From: Haematobacter genomosp. 1
GTDB taxonomy: Bacteria; Pseudomonadota; Alphaproteobacteria; Rhodobacterales; Rhodobacteraceae
Direction: 5' to 3'
Length of the DNA: 64,000 nucleotides
Assembly: GCF_002196855.1 (NCBI RefSeq)
Contig: NZ_NIPW01000028.1
Span: 1 to 64,000, forward strand
The notes beneath the pieces were generated by a model that was not told where the DNA came from, made no database searches, and worked only from the letters and a program-made list of their open reading frames with translations. A program made the translations under genes and the position numbers. Positions 62,191 through 64,000 of this stretch are shown one piece after another; the first letter of the stretch is position 1, and each line of letters opens with the position of its first letter.

Positions 62191-63488
62191 ACCTTCTCAC
62201 CGCCAACGACCGTCAGGGATCCTTCCCCGCCAGCTATTACGCCGCGACGGCCACGGAGCGGGAAGCCGCGCCTCCGCTTCAAGGCTCGCATCGGGCCGAT
62301 GTCTGCGTCGTGGGCGGAGGCTATACGGGTCTGTCGGCGGCGCTGCATCTGGCCGAGCGGGGCTATTCTGTCGTGCTGCTGGAGGCGCATCGCGCGGGCT
62401 TCGGTGCTTCGGGGCGGAACGGGGGACAGGTCGGCTCCGGCCAGCGGCTGGAACAGGACGAGCTTGAACGCCGCATGGGTCGGGACGATGCCCACCGGCT
62501 CTGGGCCATCGCGGAGGAGGCGAAAGCGCTGGTCCGCGACCTTATCGCCCGTCATGCGATGCCCATCCGTTTCCATTCCGGCGTTGCCCATGCCTGCCGG
62601 ACGGAAGCCGAAGTTCGCCATTCCCGCACCATGGCGGAAAAGCTCGCCCACGAATATGGCTACGATCAGGTGGAACCGCTGGACCATGCGGGCATCCGGG
62701 CGCTGATCGGCTCCGAGGATTATGTCGGCGGCGACATCGACCGTGGCGCGGGCCATATCCACCCGCTGAACTTCGCCATCGGGCTGGCGCGGGCCGCAGA
62801 AGCCGCGGGCGTCACCCTCCACGAGAATACCCTCGTCACCGGGATCACCCGCGGGCAGACGACGCGCGTTGTCACGGCAAGCGGCAGCGTTACGGCGGAT
62901 CACGTCATCGTCGCCTGCAATGGCTATCTCGGCGATCTGGTGCCGGAGGTCGCGGCGCGGGTCATGCCGATCAACAATTTCATCGTTGCGACTGAACCGC
63001 TGGGGGATGCGGCACGCGATATTCTGGCCGAACCGGTCGCCGTTGCCGACACCCGCTTCGTGGTGAACTACTGGCGGCTGTCGGAGGACAACCGGCTGCT
63101 GTTCGGCGGGGGGGAGAGCTTCGGCTACCGCTTTCCCGATGTGATCGCCACGGTGCGGAAACCCATGCTCCGGGTCTATCCGCAGCTCCGCGACGTGCGG
63201 ATAGATTACGCCTGGGGTGGAACGCTGGCCATCACGATGACGCGCCTGCCCTGTTTTCTCCGGCTCGGGCCGAACCTGCTGTCCGCCTCGGGGTATTCCG
63301 GGCATGGCGTCGCCATGGCGACGCTCGCCGGGCGGATCATGGCAGAGGCGGTGGCCGGTCAGGCGGAACGGTTCGACCTGATGGCGCGCCTGCCCACGCC
63401 CCGCTTTCCCGGTGGTGCGGCGTTGCGCCATCCTCTCCTCGTGCTGGCGATGACCTGGTACGGCTTGCGCGACCGGCTGGGAGTCTGA
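62187..63488 (+). CDS. puuB: FAD-dependent gamma-glutamylputrescine oxidase-like enzyme (433 aa)
   Basis: DAO-fold flavoenzyme. The dinucleotide loop VVGGGYTGLSAA is at residues 41-52, followed by VVLLEAHRAGFGASGRNGGQ, the family motif next to the FAD. WGGTLAITMTRLPCF and SGYSGHGVAMATLAG form the C-terminal flavin and substrate region. It would oxidise gamma-glutamylputrescine to the aldehyde, releasing ammonia and hydrogen peroxide. Four-base ATGA overlap with puuA. Confidence 0.9.
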   Translation: MNLLTANDRQGSFPASYYAATATEREAAPPLQGSHRADVCVVGGGYTGLSAALHLAERGYSVVLLEAHRAGFGASGRNGGQVGSGQRLEQDELERRMGRDDAHRLWAIAEEAKALVRDLIARHAMPIRFHSGVAHACRTEAEVRHSRTMAEKLAHEYGYDQVEPLDHAGIRALIGSEDYVGGDIDRGAGHIHPLNFAIGLARAAEAAGVTLHENTLVTGITRGQTTRVVTASGSVTADHVIVACNGYLGDLVPEVAARVMPINNFIVATEPLGDAARDILAEPVAVADTRFVVNYWRLSEDNRLLFGGGESFGYRFPDVIATVRKPMLRVYPQLRDVRIDYAWGGTLAITMTRLPCFLRLGPNLLSASGYSGHGVAMATLAGRIMAEAVAGQAERFDLMARLPTPRFPGGAALRHPLLVLAMTWYGLRDRLGV

Positions 63489-63552
63489 GCCGCTGTTGAA
63501 GAAACGTGGCGCAGGGGCTAGCTTTCAGGCGAGCCAAGGAAAGGACCGTGCG

Positions 63553-64000
63553 ATGCGTGACGATGTGCCGAACAGCTGGGAAGCCCGGGCGGAGGAATAC
63601 AGCCTCTACGGTTTCACCGACCTGCCCTCCGTCCATAAACGGGGCACGGTCGTCCTCACGCATGGCGAGGGGCCTTATATCGTCGATACCCACGGCAAGC
63701 GGTATCTCGACGCCAATTCCGGCCTGTGGAACATGGTGGCAGGCTTCGACCATCCGGGGCTGATCGCCGCCGGGCAGGAGCAGTTCGCCCGTTTCCCGGG
63801 CTACCACGCCTTCTTCGGGCGCATGTCGGACCAGACGGTCATGCTGTCGGAGCGGCTGGTCGATGTCTCCCCCTTCCCGCGCGGCAAGGTGTTCTACACC
63901 AACTCCGGGTCGGAGGCGAATGACACCATGGTCAAGATGCTCTGGTTCCTCGCCCAATCGGAGGGCAAGCCGGAGCGGCGTAAGATTCTGACACGGGTGA
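63553..64000 (+). CDS. Class III aminotransferase, partial at the window edge
   Basis: Open to the right end (149 codons seen). PLP-dependent omega-aminotransferase of the putrescine/beta-alanine-pyruvate type. The N-terminal segment YSLYGFTDLPSVHKRGT and GKRYLDANSGLWNMVAGFDHP are characteristic, and FYTNSGSEANDTMVKMLW is the conserved cofactor-phosphate loop. The catalytic lysine lies beyond the window. AAAGGA lies 9 nt before the ATG. As the sixth enzyme-type gene of the cluster it probably transaminates putrescine or a breakdown product. Confidence 0.9.
   Translation, partial: MRDDVPNSWEARAEEYSLYGFTDLPSVHKRGTVVLTHGEGPYIVDTHGKRYLDANSGLWNMVAGFDHPGLIAAGQEQFARFPGYHAFFGRMSDQTVMLSERLVDVSPFPRGKVFYTNSGSEANDTMVKMLWFLAQSEGKPERRKILTRV

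Overview
The window is about 65% GC and reads as the chromosome of an alphaproteobacterium, most likely a member of the Rhodobacterales. Markers for this are the alpha-type SspB adaptor, a PopZ-like DUF2497 protein, the DUF2842 and DUF6280 families, a TolC/isoaspartyl-methyltransferase pair, and housekeeping genes (valS, metF, purA, secG, pyrG, rlmB) typical of that order. Gene density is high. Only two stretches look gene-poor and somewhat lower in GC: about 565-1240, next to tRNA-Gly, and 32412-33543. No phage, intact insertion sequence, CRISPR array or rRNA is visible.

Layout. 1.4-9.5 kb (minus): a branched-chain/carboxylate-type ABC uptake operon (livG, acyl-CoA synthetase, livH, livM, binding protein, livF, phenylacetate-CoA-ligase-like), preceded by a translationally coupled 26-codon leader ORF and facing a divergent LysR regulator. 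10.6-14.7 kb (plus): HpaI-type aldolase, DeoC and a two-module ALDH16-like protein that has lost its catalytic residues. 14.8-23.5 kb: SspB, an M20 amidohydrolase, tRNA-Asp, pirin, MetF, ValS, an M48 lipoprotein and an Lrp-type regulator with a non-standard start. 23.8-32.4 kb: ornithine-decarboxylase-type enzyme, DUF2235 hydrolase, two aminotransferases, DUF305 protein, MsbA-like exporter plus YgfZ, and a DUF6280 gene behind a structured leader. 33.5-36.6 kb (minus): PopZ-like protein, TolC, Pcm. 37-41.5 kb: Pot-type polyamine ABC importer. 41.6-44.5 kb (minus): dgcN-dgcA-dat, a D-glutamate/D-amino-acid catabolic operon. 44.5-54.2 kb: mostly housekeeping genes, with tRNA-Tyr and a candidate small RNA or attenuator. 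54.3-64 kb: a lipoprotein, a TerB-like protein, then a Puu-type operon (ABC importer, two glutamine-synthetase-like gamma-glutamyl ligases, class I amidotransferase, FAD oxidase, class III aminotransferase) that runs off the end of the window.

How it fits together. Nitrogen-rich organic solutes are a recurring theme. A putative ornithine/lysine decarboxylase, a Pot importer and a Puu catabolic cluster all concern polyamines, and the dgcN-dgcA-dat operon concerns D-amino acids. The liv-like operon carries two CoA ligases, which suggests import and activation of carboxylic or aromatic acids.

The least expected signals are the degenerate ALDH16-like protein, the coupled leader ORF before livG, the two-state leader before the DUF6280 gene, the short terminated transcript before the CoA-binding protein gene, and the Lrp gene with no ATG/GTG/TTG start covering its DNA-binding domain. 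No clearly undescribed multi-gene system is evident. All names come from reading the sequence without database searches.
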